Shown here: positions 21,803-31,700 of the stretch, one piece after another
Numbering within the stretch: position 1 is the stretch's first letter
Layout of the letters: every line of letters begins with the position of its first letter
From: Epithemia pelagica
Lineage: Eukaryota; Bacillariophyta; Bacillariophyceae; Surirellales; Surirellaceae
Direction of reading: 5' to 3'
Assembly (NCBI GenBank): GCA_946965045.2
Contig: OX337242.1
Location: 434,001 to 498,000 of the forward strand
Length of the DNA: 64,000 nt
Notes under the pieces: generated by a model
Told to the model about the DNA's origin: nothing
Databases searched by the model: none
What the model saw: the letters and a program-made list of their open reading frames with translations, nothing else
Position numbers and translations under genes: made by a program

Positions 21803-22837
21803 TCATAACAAGAGCATTTGTTTGACATTGACCCGGGCCCCATTTTGAATCCAGGGCAACAATTCGACATCGTCCGGAGAAATATCACATGCACCGGCCA
21901 TGCGTTTGACTCGCAGTCGAAATTCCTTCTTGTTGGGCATGCCACAGCGCATATACCATTGATAGGCAATTTGACGACGTTCCTTTTCCGACAATTCTGC
22001 GGGTGCTGGAGCTGGTCCGACGGAATCGTCATCAATGTCATCTTCCTCCGGGTCGTCGTCATGGTTGCTGCTACTCTTGCTGGGACTGGTGGGTGTGGTG
22101 CTGGTAGTGGAGGATCCTCCCGTGACACTGGATCGTTTCTTGGCCTTGGACGACTTTTTCTTCTTGGTCTTGCTTCTGCTGGCAGCGGCAGCGGCAGCTT
22201 CGTCTTGCTTTTTCTGTTGAATCCGTTTCTTGGCGGCATCCAATCGTGCGGCTCGTTCTTTTTTGCGTTGTTCCAAAAACATTAATTGAATCTTTTCATT
22301 GGCTCGTTTCAATCGCAGCGCCGCCTCCGGATCGTCCTCGTTCTCGTCCTCGTTTGGTTCGGACGAGGACGACGCCTTTGTCGGTGATTTGGGTTTCTTG
22401 GGTGCTGCAACAATGGCCGTCGAACTCATGGTGGTCATGGAAGGACGTCGCGACGAGGGCAAGGGTGGTTTTTCACCAGACTTGGCCGACAGTGATTTTT
22501 TGGAACTTTTTTTGGTCACGGCTTGAATGGATTTTTGCAATTCCACTTCTTCTCCGGCGAGTTTGGCACACAATTCTTCATCGTCCATATCCAATTGATG
22601 TTTGGAAATCATGGTACACGAGCCTCGACGATTGCCACCCCGTCGAATGGCTCGACGTTTCGCCGTAGACGTGGCGGAATGATCCGTGGTATTGCTCAAG
22701 GAATTGCGACGATAGACCTTGTGCGACTCGGGAATGCCAAATTGCGTCGTCGCGTCTTCCAGGGGATTCGTATCACTGGTGAGGATACTGCCATCGTCGC
22801 GCGTACTGTCACTGGTATCATCCGTCGAGTTGGTCAT
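21803..22837 (-). CDS. Charged unknown protein with conserved-looking C terminus
   Basis: From the ATG at 22837 (MTNSTDDTSDST) the protein has 344 residues. An N-terminal Ser/Thr/Asp-rich region and a basic stretch precede a strongly charged helix (about residues 175-220: RLKRANEKIQLMFLEQRKKE, then Ala/Lys-rich). A Lys/Ser-rich and acidic linker follows. The C-terminal 65 residues look folded and contain ERRQIAYQWYMRCGMPNKKE, ACDISPDDVELLPW and VNVKQMLLL. I do not recognise the family. An in-frame ATG at 22918 would add 27 residues that read over a CA/GT repeat, so the shorter start is preferred. The gene is divergent from the EXD2-like gene. Confidence 0.65.
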   Translation of the reverse strand: MTNSTDDTSDSTRDDGSILTSDTNPLEDATTQFGIPESHKVYRRNSLSNTTDHSATSTAKRRAIRRGGNRRGSCTMISKHQLDMDDEELCAKLAGEEVELQKSIQAVTKKSSKKSLSAKSGEKPPLPSSRRPSMTTMSSTAIVAAPKKPKSPTKASSSSEPNEDENEDDPEAALRLKRANEKIQLMFLEQRKKERAARLDAAKKRIQQKKQDEAAAAAASRSKTKKKKSSKAKKRSSVTGGSSTTSTTPTSPSKSSSNHDDDPEEDDIDDDSVGPAPAPAELSEKERRQIAYQWYMRCGMPNKKEFRLRVKRMAGACDISPDDVELLPWIQNGARVNVKQMLLL

Positions 22838-23676
22838 GGTCTCTAGTATGGAACTGTGATGATTCTGGGGGAAACACTCAATGGTTTTGGGGAGGGACAC
22901 GTTCGTACACACACACACACAGAGAGAAAGACCAGGCGCTTTTTTCTCTCTGCAAAGGAGGACGGTTGCTCCTCAACAATGGATTCGAGATCACAACGAG
23001 ACTGGACTGGCTGGTTCTTGCTTGTGTGTGTCTCTCAGTCTCTCTCTCTCTCTGTTGTGGTCTCTCTCACTCTCTCTTGTTGCCACTTGCAATAATAAGA
23101 TGGTTTTTTTGTTTTGGTGTGTGATCTTTGTGACGGAATGTGCTGCTTCCAGTGTGGAAATTACAAACTGGTTGGTCCCGTTTCGCGCCGGTAAGAATGG
23201 TTGGGAAAGAATTTCCAAGCCTTTCCAGTATAGAAAAAAGAGTGGGACTCTACTGCAATACACAAACTTATCGAGAGCGGACTCTTAACCATAATTGAAC
23301 CGAAAATTGAAAATATGTTTAAGACAGTGGGAACACTACTGAATTCCCAACACCTAACCAGTGAGACCAAAATTACCGCGCACGCCGCACTCAACGCACG
23401 ATATAGAGTATCCAACTCGTGATATCTCTATATGCAATTTCGCCCCCCGTTCCCCCAGGAAGCCTAGTTGTGTTGTTTCCACCTCCACCGCGGACGTTGC
23501 ACGTACAGCTCTCTCCATGCGTAACGTTTCGTTGCGGTTGGGGGCCATGACTCTCTACTAGCGACCACAGTGAGTCACTGATTTTATACGCGACCCATCC
23601 AGTCGCCCAAAAAACACTGCGCCACATCGACATCGGATCTTTTTTTGTTTTCTCGTTTGGACCATGAGACGAGGAG
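22838..23676. promoter_or_regulatory. Divergent intergenic region with CT/CA tracts
   Basis: About 840 bp separate two divergent genes. It contains (CA)n at about 22907-22920 and (CT)-rich stretches at about 23033-23080. No protein-like frame or named promoter motif is seen. Confidence 0.4.
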
Positions 23677-25395
23677 ATGGTGTGGTCTCGGCGTTCATCT
23701 TCTCTGGCAACGTTGTGGTGGAACCCAAACTCGTCGTCGTCGTCCGCCAAACGCTTGCCGAGAAATAACCTGTTTGCTTCCAATGATTGTTGGAAGGGAA
23801 TAGCCCTCGTTTTGGTTACCGTGACGATTGGCTGGTGGCTCCGACACTCTTCTAGTCTGAACGAAAGAAGCATTCCTGGAAATGACGACGAGGACGACGA
23901 CAGTGTGGACGAAAAAGACCTACGGTCCAATCAAGACACCCATCCTTCGTTTCAAGCGAGTCAAAGACAAAAACCCAATAGCCGGTCATCGTGGTCGTGG
24001 CTATCATTGCCTTCATGGTTCCGTTCGAGCGACCGTACCACAACAGCCAGCAACAATCCAAAAAATACGACGACAGAGAAGAAGAAGAATAAGAGTTGTA
24101 CTCGAAACCGACAAATCGGATCCGACATTTCTTCGTCACAATCGCCACCACCGCATTTGCAACTGCCGTCACATTTGGAACGCCAATTGGCCAAGGACCG
24201 TCGACGAATCGAATTGCAATCCGTCTTTAGTATGAAAAAACCCATGTATGACAATATCTTCATGTACGATCCTCAAGGGACCTTGTTGTGTACCATTTCC
24301 CTCAAAAAGGCCACCTGGTATGTCGATACCAAACACTTGGCCGTGTGGCTGGACGAGCCGCCACCCAATCCCAATCATCAGACGACCAACTCGGAACACG
24401 ACGTTACGAATAAAAACAACAAGAACAAGACCATCCAAACGAACCACAATACTACAAAGAAGAAGAAGAAGTACATTCAATTGCTCTTTCAACCCAACAC
24501 CAACAAACACCAGGCCGCGTCGTCCTCCTCGTCCTCCCAAGACCCTACTAGTACAAGCATGAAATCGTACAATCAATCGGCCAAGATGAATCAATGTGTC
24601 ATTTGTGGATCGACCGAGCATTATATGCGTCATTACGTGGTTCCCTATTGTTATCGAACCTTGTTTCCGGCACAGTACAAGACGCATGTTCCACACGATG
24701 TCGTCTTGGTCTGTGCCGCCCACTGTCGCGTCCCCGTCGAACAAGCCACACAAGAACGCAAAAAACACTTGGAACAACGTTTGCGTCAACAACACGAACA
24801 ACGAGAGCGAGAACGAAAACAAGGACATGGTACCATGCACATCAATACATCCTTTCCTTACCTGATTGACAAGGAACGCCAAAGTATTGCCAGTAGTGCC
24901 CAAGCCTTGTTGAAATGGAAACACCAATTGCCTCCATCCCGACAAGTGGAATATGGACAACGACTACAAGAGTGGATGCACAAGACACAACCACCACAAA
25001 CCCAATCACCCGAATCTGCAATGGGCAATGATGCCAACGAAACAACAGACTCGGTCACCCACCTATTGAATGACACGGTGGTATTGCAGGAATTGAGTCA
25101 ATTGGAATTTCGTCGTCCCAATCCTCACTACATTTCCGGTCCGGAATTGGTACACCGCTGGCTATTCCGAAGGGAATCCTCCTCTTCCGCCACCACCACT
25201 ACTCAAGACGACCATCATCATCCGGATCACGATCGGATTGCGGGATTTATTCGAGACTGGCGACAACACTTTTGCGAGACGCATCATCCTCGGTATTTGC
25301 CAAAAGGATGGAGTGTGGAAAGTCCCGTCATGTGCGATTCACGAGGTAAAGACGACGACAACAACAACAACAAGAACGCTAACCACAAAGACTAG
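23677..25395 (+). CDS. EXD2-like C-terminal (zinc/HNH-like) domain protein
   Basis: The 572-residue frame starts with a Ser/Arg-rich segment and a membrane helix (GIALVLVTVTIGWWL, about residues 42-57). From about residue 180 it resembles the part of EXD2 that follows the 3'-5' exonuclease domain: NIFMYDPQGTLLCTISLKKA, a zinc motif C307-x2-C310 (NQCVICGSTEHYMRHYVVP), FPAQYKTHVPHDVVLVC, and near the end IAGFIRDWRQHFCETHHPRY, then LPKGWSVESP. The exonuclease DEDDy domain is absent and is replaced by an anchor and low-complexity linkers. The C-terminal module of EXD2 is described as HNH-like. Nuclease activity here is inference. The name EXD2 should not be transferred. Confidence 0.72.
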   Translation: MVWSRRSSSLATLWWNPNSSSSSAKRLPRNNLFASNDCWKGIALVLVTVTIGWWLRHSSSLNERSIPGNDDEDDDSVDEKDLRSNQDTHPSFQASQRQKPNSRSSWSWLSLPSWFRSSDRTTTASNNPKNTTTEKKKNKSCTRNRQIGSDISSSQSPPPHLQLPSHLERQLAKDRRRIELQSVFSMKKPMYDNIFMYDPQGTLLCTISLKKATWYVDTKHLAVWLDEPPPNPNHQTTNSEHDVTNKNNKNKTIQTNHNTTKKKKKYIQLLFQPNTNKHQAASSSSSSQDPTSTSMKSYNQSAKMNQCVICGSTEHYMRHYVVPYCYRTLFPAQYKTHVPHDVVLVCAAHCRVPVEQATQERKKHLEQRLRQQHEQRERERKQGHGTMHINTSFPYLIDKERQSIASSAQALLKWKHQLPPSRQVEYGQRLQEWMHKTQPPQTQSPESAMGNDANETTDSVTHLLNDTVVLQELSQLEFRRPNPHYISGPELVHRWLFRRESSSSATTTTQDDHHHPDHDRIAGFIRDWRQHFCETHHPRYLPKGWSVESPVMCDSRGKDDDNNNNKNANHKD

Positions 25396-25455
25396 CAAAC
25401 ATGGAGCCACCCCCCACGAAATGGTTTCTCCTCGAAACACAACAGAGATAGAGAT

Positions 25456-25486
<31 letters not shown>

Positions 25487-26214
25487 AGGCTTGGCGAACA
25501 GGAGGACGGTTGTGCATGCAGCAATCATTTCCAGTGATGGGTTCTCTCGCTTTTGCTCTCTATCGATTGACGTCCATTGCCCCTAGTGACTCCTTCAGGA
25601 AGAACTGTGGTCGTTTCCACGGCATTGCGAAAGGTGCACCTCGTGCTCTAAAACATGAGTAACTGCACCAACGAAATAGAAGCACAGATGCGCACGAATC
25701 ATGGTATTCACACGACACGAATGCTCAGCATCCATTGTGTTACGACCGAAACGCGATGCGTGATGGATGTGGATCGGTCCGTACCACGCTCACAAGCACC
25801 TCATTTGGTGCCCAGGGTCGCTCGCTGGAAAGACCAGTCCGTTTGTTACGCACGACTAGATCGAACCAAGTCCACGGACAGAGAGATGCGATGTCATGCC
25901 ATTCACCAAAAGAGCGTGCACAGCATCCGTTCCGTGATGGATGTGGATGGGTCGAATTTTGGTGGACCCGGATCACTCCTCTGTGAAATGTACAACCAGC
26001 CTCCACAGTGTGTGATGTGGAAACGAAGATAAACCAAGCGTATGATGGGAAAAACAATAGAAACGAAAAGCTTCTAAGCTGCACCAGAGGAACCACGCCC
26101 CTCACACGACTTGGGGTCCACGTAGAGTTGTCTTGTCGCTGCCACAAAAAACCTGTGCATCGTTTCGAGAAGAAGGACTTTATGACCTGTAAAACGTAAA
26201 TTCCACCATCCACA
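25396..26214. other. Upstream part of Kelch duplication unit
   Basis: It contains a (GATA)/(GA)n microsatellite at about 25447-25485. From about 25660 onward it resembles sequence upstream of the second Kelch gene, including repeated GATGTGGATCGGTC-type motifs near 25758 and 25940. No independent gene was recognised. A spliced 5' exon of the Kelch gene is possible. Confidence 0.5.
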
Positions 26215-27285
26215 ATGAACATCCACGAACAAGCGTTCTTGTCTGGATTGCTCTTTGCCGACGACAAAGACAAACTACAACCGCAATGGAGGCCATCCTC
26301 ATGGCCTCCCCTTTTGGGAGGGCATCGGTCGGGCCACGCGTCGGTTGTTGTACAACCTTCACGCAGGAACCGCGAAGAAGTTCTGGTCGTGTTGGGAGGA
26401 CGTTTCCAGAACTCCGGCCGTACAGATTCGGTTATTTTTTTAAACATTGAAAGTAAGAAGTGGCAAGAAGGACCTGCCATGAATGACAAACGAACACGCC
26501 ATGCTTCTGTGGTATGCAATGGCTTGGTCTATGCCATTGGCGGATCTAACTCATCCCAATTGGATACTATTGAACGTATTCCTATCAAGGATTTGCTTAC
26601 TTCATCGTCCCCTTCCAACACTAGCAACAAGGGATGGACGACATTGGATTGTCGGTTGTCTACGCGACGATATAGATGCGCTGCTGCTGTTGTCCGTGAC
26701 AGATTCATTGTGGTGGCGGGGGGATACAATGGAAGCGATGTTGTATCATCTGTGGACATTATCAACACATCCTGTGGAAATCCATGTTCGGTTATTCCTG
26801 GACCTCCGTTGATACAAGCTCGATATTGTTTTGGCATGGCTGTGATTCGCCAACAGATATATGTTGTTGGTGGGAAATATTTTCGCAGTTCCCTCAGTTC
26901 TATTGAATATTCCGAATTGGATGACTTGTTTGACAATACAACAGAGTCCTGGACGACCCACGAGCATCTTTGTCTAGGCACACCTCGATATGGACATGGT
27001 ATAGTTCATGTGGGATCCTGTCTTGTTGTTGCAGGAGGATGCACGAACCGCGGTGACGCTTGCTCTTCGGTGGAAGTTCTTGATACTGCGAAGAACATTG
27101 TGTTGTTGAGAATTCCGGACATGAGAGATATGAGGTATCATTTCAGCATGGTTTCCTGGTCGAACGGTATTGCAGTGATTGGTGGGTCGAGCAATAGGAG
27201 AAATACGTGTGAAACACTGTCACTGGTGGACAAGAACCATGGACTATTTGCTCGTTTGTTAGCAATTGGGAAAATTCCAACCTAA
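26215..27285 (+). CDS. Kelch-repeat propeller protein, copy A
   Basis: This 356-residue protein consists almost wholly of Kelch repeats, which fold into a beta-propeller used for protein binding. At least five or six repeats are visible by their GG doublets with downstream Trp/Tyr positions: VLVVLGGRF, VYAIGGSNSSQ, FIVVAGGYNGSD, IYVVGGKYF, CLVVAGGCTN and IAVIGGSSN, each following an RxxHA/RYGHG-type strand. There is no signal peptide, no membrane segment and no BTB, F-box or other partner domain. It is one of two tandem paralogues about 3.7 kb apart. The central part is nearly identical between them. A spliced upstream exon could add another domain but I see none. Confidence 0.82.
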   Translation: MNIHEQAFLSGLLFADDKDKLQPQWRPSSWPPLLGGHRSGHASVVVQPSRRNREEVLVVLGGRFQNSGRTDSVIFLNIESKKWQEGPAMNDKRTRHASVVCNGLVYAIGGSNSSQLDTIERIPIKDLLTSSSPSNTSNKGWTTLDCRLSTRRYRCAAAVVRDRFIVVAGGYNGSDVVSSVDIINTSCGNPCSVIPGPPLIQARYCFGMAVIRQQIYVVGGKYFRSSLSSIEYSELDDLFDNTTESWTTHEHLCLGTPRYGHGIVHVGSCLVVAGGCTNRGDACSSVEVLDTAKNIVLLRIPDMRDMRYHFSMVSWSNGIAVIGGSSNRRNTCETLSLVDKNHGLFARLLAIGKIPT

Positions 27286-29907
27286 CCATAGGACGGTCCA
27301 CTCGGAACGATATCAGCAGAAGATCGGGGTTTTTGACATTGCGCCACCTCTGTTAAAATAAACCACAACTAACCAAAGAATGTGTCTCTTGGGTAAAACG
27401 CACAGAGAATAGACTTTTGCGATTCTCATGTGTCTATTCTGTACTTTTTCCAGAATGACGGCGCATCTACGTCACCAGAACTCACTACAATGTCCAAGAT
27501 GTAGATGGTTTGGTTGCAATCTGATGCATCTGCCATGGTTCAATCTTCGCCTCAAGGAGTGTTTTGGGGTTGGGCTTTTGGAATCATGATCGCTGCTCTT
27601 TGGCGAGGTTGAGAGCAAAACGCACATCATTACGATTCCCTGATGAGAACGATGCCAACATGTCATCATGTAAAGTCCATAAAATCCAATCCTCCCCCTC
27701 CTCATTGTCATCATGAGTGCTGGAACAAACTATCTATTCTGTTTCATCCTCATTATAGTTGTCCCGGATGACCTCTAGTACGAGAGGCCAAACAGTGACG
27801 CATACGCCTATATAGAGAGCCCTTGAAGTCCCGTTTCGGTTGTGACTTGGATGAAGTCGAATGAGAGCAAGGCAGTGTCATTGTGATTCCCCTCAAAGAC
27901 GGATACCCACGGTATTTCATCGTCCTCGTGGAGCCAACAATTCCAGGTGGGTGGTATCGAGCATCGTCGAAACGTTCGAGGGTCGTCGCACGGAATTCCC
28001 ATATTGTAGGCTTTGAATCGCTGCGTAAATTCAATTATTGGAATCAATCGAAACGTCATCTATAAGCCCGTAATGGGACGCATCGCCATCATTTCAGAAC
28101 CCAAATTCAGATCAGGTTTCCTCTCAATGAATCAGTGAATGTAGCTGCTCCATATACAGAGCAGTCTGTCTCCTCCATGTCAAGACAGTGTACATGAATG
28201 GCTGTATAAAGATTGACGGTGGTGGGGAGTCTTGCAATGATGGACTTAGATTTTGCATCGGCTCCACAAGAAACGAAACAAGCCCTTGACCATTAAAGAA
28301 ATCGGAGCAACGACCAAACCCGCACTTACCGAGATTCCGCTGAGAACCGGATTGGCGATCACTTGGGTGTAGGAACTTTGTTGAAAATTGCCGGGTTTCT
28401 TGCAATCCAAACGTCAATTCCAAACGCAAATTCCAGAAACCAGATTGATTGCATATAACAACACTATCCAAAGGAGCAGTAGAGCTGCCAATTCGACAAC
28501 TCAGTAGGACACAGAGACTATTGTCGCTTCTCTTCACGATGCCAGATTCACTCGACCACCGTCTGTTATTACTAGCACGGTCGTTACTGGGTATTCCCAA
28601 CAAGATAGCGATAATGGCCAACCATTATCTTTATCTTCTGGGGAATACCCAGTAACGACTAGGTAGCTTATTCAATACGGTGGGATTCCCGGCGGCAAAA
28701 AGAAAACTCTATTCCACTGTTGTCGTGGGGTAAGTTGAATGATATATAACGCAAGAATGGCAACAAACGAGAACGATTGTCGAACCATGGTTGGAGCCGC
28801 AATCTCGAGAGCAACGAAAAGGGACCGTGTGAGCAAGTTGCTGTGGTTCCCTCGTGTCCAATGGAACGGTGTATGTGTGTGGCTCGGCTGCTGGTGGTTC
28901 TGTCCAAACCCTGTATATCCACATTCTCTCTCTAGGATTACTTCTCCATGATATCCGACGTGTGGACCCATAAGGCCTTCAACGCAGGCTGATTGTCGAT
29001 TTTGTTGGAACAAAGGAGCGAGCTCTTTCAGATAATGTGGCAGCGCTATTACGTCTACATAAAATACGAGAATGTCGCCATGCTCTATTTCTCGGATTAT
29101 AACGCCTCTCGTCGATTCTACTTCTACTTTTTACATCCGTTGAAGGCGCCCTATAGATTTGTTTCGCCGACTCTACGGCGTCTGGCTGTGGTGCGCCTCT
29201 CTACTCTAGAGTTCGGCGGACGGACGGATTGGACTGGGAGAAGACAATGGCACCACTGATTCTGATGCGTTGCGCTATGCACCAAGTAGATCGTCTCTTG
29301 CTTTCTTGTTCTGTAATTCCCTCTAGGAGAGACCGTGCGATCCGAATTCGGGGACCACTGGCTGCTGGGTGATCAAGTCTTGTAAAAAATTGTGTAAGAG
29401 AAGATGGTTTGTTACCTTTGGAACCGGTCAATTCTACAAGGCATGAGAGGCCTGTCTGGAACTTGAGCTCCTCCGGTTCTCCCACTGGTTGCGACACACG
29501 CAGTTGCTTCATGCGCTATTGCTCATGCATACTCCGTGTCATCACCAAAACGCAATGGATGATGGATATGGACCGGTCCATGCCACGCTCACGTCCCGCT
29601 GTGTTGAATGAAATTCTTTCCAGCACCTCTTTTGTAAAGGTTTTGCTCCCTGGCTTCCCCTACCAATCATTGGTATCCACGGACAGCGAAATGGGATTCA
29701 CCAGAACGAGCATGCACAGAATCCGTGCCACAACACAAACTCGTTGGGTTTTGGATGTGGATCGATTTGCATTTGTTTTGGATGTGGATCGGTCGGATTC
29801 TTGAGGTTGAGATAATTTTCCAAAATTAGTCGGAGCGGTCCACAAAGTTATCCACAAAAAACCTGTGGATCGTTTCGTTCGTTCAAACAAAAATTCTACC
29901 ATTTACC
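27286..29907. other. Spacer between Kelch copies
   Basis: No complete gene was recognised. About 27290-27470 and 27762-27950 are repeated after Kelch copy B. At about 27808-28059 a minus-strand frame ends in a stretch (NDTALLSFDFIQVTTETGLQ) that has a close counterpart at about 31240-31345, so it may be a fragment of another duplicated gene. A foldback lies at 28580-28659. From about 29510 to 29907 the sequence again resembles the upstream flank of copy A. Confidence 0.5.
28580..28659. repeat. 80-nt foldback (hairpin)
   Basis: Two arms of 40 bases (28580-28619 and 28620-28659) are almost exact reverse complements. The outer 19 bases (GTCGTTACTGGGTATTCCC and its complement) pair perfectly, and about 15 of the inner 21 also pair. 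There is essentially no loop beyond a few bases. It could be a tiny foldback transposon, a small-RNA precursor or a terminator-like hairpin. The function is unknown. Confidence 0.85.
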
Positions 29908-30975
29908 ATGAACACCCACAAACAAGCATTCTTGTCTGGAATGGTCTTTGCCGACGAAAAAGACAAACCAAAACCGCAATGGAGGCCACCCCCTTGGCCT
30001 CAGCTTTTAGGAGGGCGTCGGTCGGGCCACGCGTCAGTCGTTGTACATCCTTCCAGCAGGAACCGCGAAGAAGTTCTGGTCGTGATGGGAGGACGTTTGC
30101 GAGACTACGGCCGAACAGATTCTGTAATTCATTTGAACATTGAAAGTAAGAAGTGGCAAGAAGGGCCTGCCATGAATGAAAAACGAAGACGCCATGCTTC
30201 TGTGGTATGCAATGGCTTGGTCTATGCCATTGGCGGATCTAACTCATCCCAATTGGATACTATTGAACGTATTCCTATCAAGGATTTGCTTACTTCATCA
30301 TCCCCTTCCAACATTCACAAGAAGGGATGGACGACATTGGATTGTCGTTTGTCGACGCGACGATATGGATGCGCTGCTGCTGTTGTCCATGACAGATTCA
30401 TTGTGGTGGCGGGGGGATACAATGGAAGCGATGTTGTATCATCTATGGACATTATCAACACATCATGTGGAAATCCATGTTCGGTTATTCCTGGACCTCC
30501 GTTGATACAAGCTCGATATTGTTTTGGCATGGCTGTGATTCGCCAACAGATATATGTTGTTGGTGGTCGTTCTTTTTCTCGTGGCCTGAGCTCCATTGAA
30601 TATCTCGAATTGGATGACTTGTTTGACAATACAACAGAGTCCTGGACGACCCACGAGCGTCTTAGTCTAGACACACCTCGATATGGACATGGTGTAGTCC
30701 AAGTGGGATCATGTCTTGTTGTTGCTGGAGGATTCCCCAACACTTGCGCTTCTGTGGAAGTTCTAGATACTGTGAAGACCATGGTGCTTTGGAGGATTCC
30801 TGCTATGAGAGATACGAGGTATAATTTGAGCATGGTTTCCTGGTCGAAAGGTATTGCAGTGATTGGTGGGTCTAGCGATAAGAGCAATACGTGTGAAACA
30901 CTGTCACTGGTGGACAAGAACCATGGACTATTTGCTCGTTTGTTAGCAATTGGGAAAATTCCAACACCTCACTAG
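29908..30975 (+). CDS. Kelch-repeat propeller protein, copy B
   Basis: This 355-residue paralogue of copy A has the same Kelch layout. It differs most at the N terminus, between the fourth and fifth repeats (VVGGRSFSRGLSSIEY in place of the KYFRSS segment) and in the VVAGGFPNTCASVEV loop, where it is a few residues shorter. The stretch from about 30180 to 30570 is close to identical to copy A at the DNA level. No targeting signal or extra domain is visible. Both copies keep intact frames, which argues that both were functional until recently. Confidence 0.82.
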   Translation: MNTHKQAFLSGMVFADEKDKPKPQWRPPPWPQLLGGRRSGHASVVVHPSSRNREEVLVVMGGRLRDYGRTDSVIHLNIESKKWQEGPAMNEKRRRHASVVCNGLVYAIGGSNSSQLDTIERIPIKDLLTSSSPSNIHKKGWTTLDCRLSTRRYGCAAAVVHDRFIVVAGGYNGSDVVSSMDIINTSCGNPCSVIPGPPLIQARYCFGMAVIRQQIYVVGGRSFSRGLSSIEYLELDDLFDNTTESWTTHERLSLDTPRYGHGVVQVGSCLVVAGGFPNTCASVEVLDTVKTMVLWRIPAMRDTRYNLSMVSWSKGIAVIGGSSDKSNTCETLSLVDKNHGLFARLLAIGKIPTPH

Positions 30976-31700
30976 AGGAAGGTCCACGCGGAAGGATATC
31001 AGCGGAAGATCGGGGGGTTTGACATCGCGCGATCAACCTCTGCGTGAATATTCTCTATCGTTTGTAAAACGCACCGATAATTAACTTTTGCGATTCTCAT
31101 GTGTATAGTACTTTTTCTAGAATGACGGCACATCTATTTCACCAGAACGCACTAGATTGCCCAAGATATACATGGTTTGGTCACAATCTGATGCATCTGC
31201 CCCGGATGACCTCTAGTAGGAGAGGATGTACAATGACGCAAACCTCTAGATAGAGTGTCCTTGAAGTACCGTTTCGGTTGCGACTTGGATGAAGTCGAAT
31301 GAGAGCGAACCAGTGCCATTGTGATTCCCCTCCAAGACCGATACCCACAGTTGTCATTGTTCTCGTCCGACTCTCCTTGGCCAAAATACTAGGAGTAGGG
31401 ACTGGTCCTTGGGGAGTTTAGGGGGTAGCTAGCTGATGCGGTGACGGGACTCACTCTGGACATGGGTCCCTTTTCGGTCGCAGATTTTGAATCGTCTCCC
31501 GGCCTTTTTTTCTTACAATGAACCAATGCGATTAAAGAGAATGGCAACGGCCAGCACAACCACAACCAGAACAACAACACTGGAGTTCTTGACAACAAAA
31601 GAAAAAGCGAGAGAAACGGCACCGGAGAATCCTTGACAGATGAAGGAGGAAACGGTTTTGGCGACTATTCTCTCTTCTTCACCAATCGCCAGAGAATCCC
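30976..31700. other. 3' flank of Kelch copy B and leader of sulfotransferase gene
   Basis: The first 370 bp repeat the flank of copy A. At about 31240-31345 the minus strand reads GSLSFDFIQVATETVLQG, the counterpart of the fragment near 27820-27900. The remainder has no recognised content. Confidence 0.5.

Larger units (their letters stand above)
25660..31350. repeat. Segmental tandem duplication (two Kelch units)
   Basis: Unit 1 covers about 25660-27950 and unit 2 about 29510-31350. Both contain the same order: a leader with GATGTGGATCGGTC-like motifs, a Kelch gene, a shared 3' flank (ATATCAGC(A/G)GAAGATCGGGG) and a minus-strand FDFIQV-encoding fragment. The units are in direct orientation and differ by many substitutions and indels outside the Kelch core. 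Confidence 0.75.

Noticed and set aside
28124-28621. 165-codon minus-strand frame between the Kelch genes
   Set aside because: It begins inside the foldback hairpin and shows no recognisable domain. Chance open frame is more likely.
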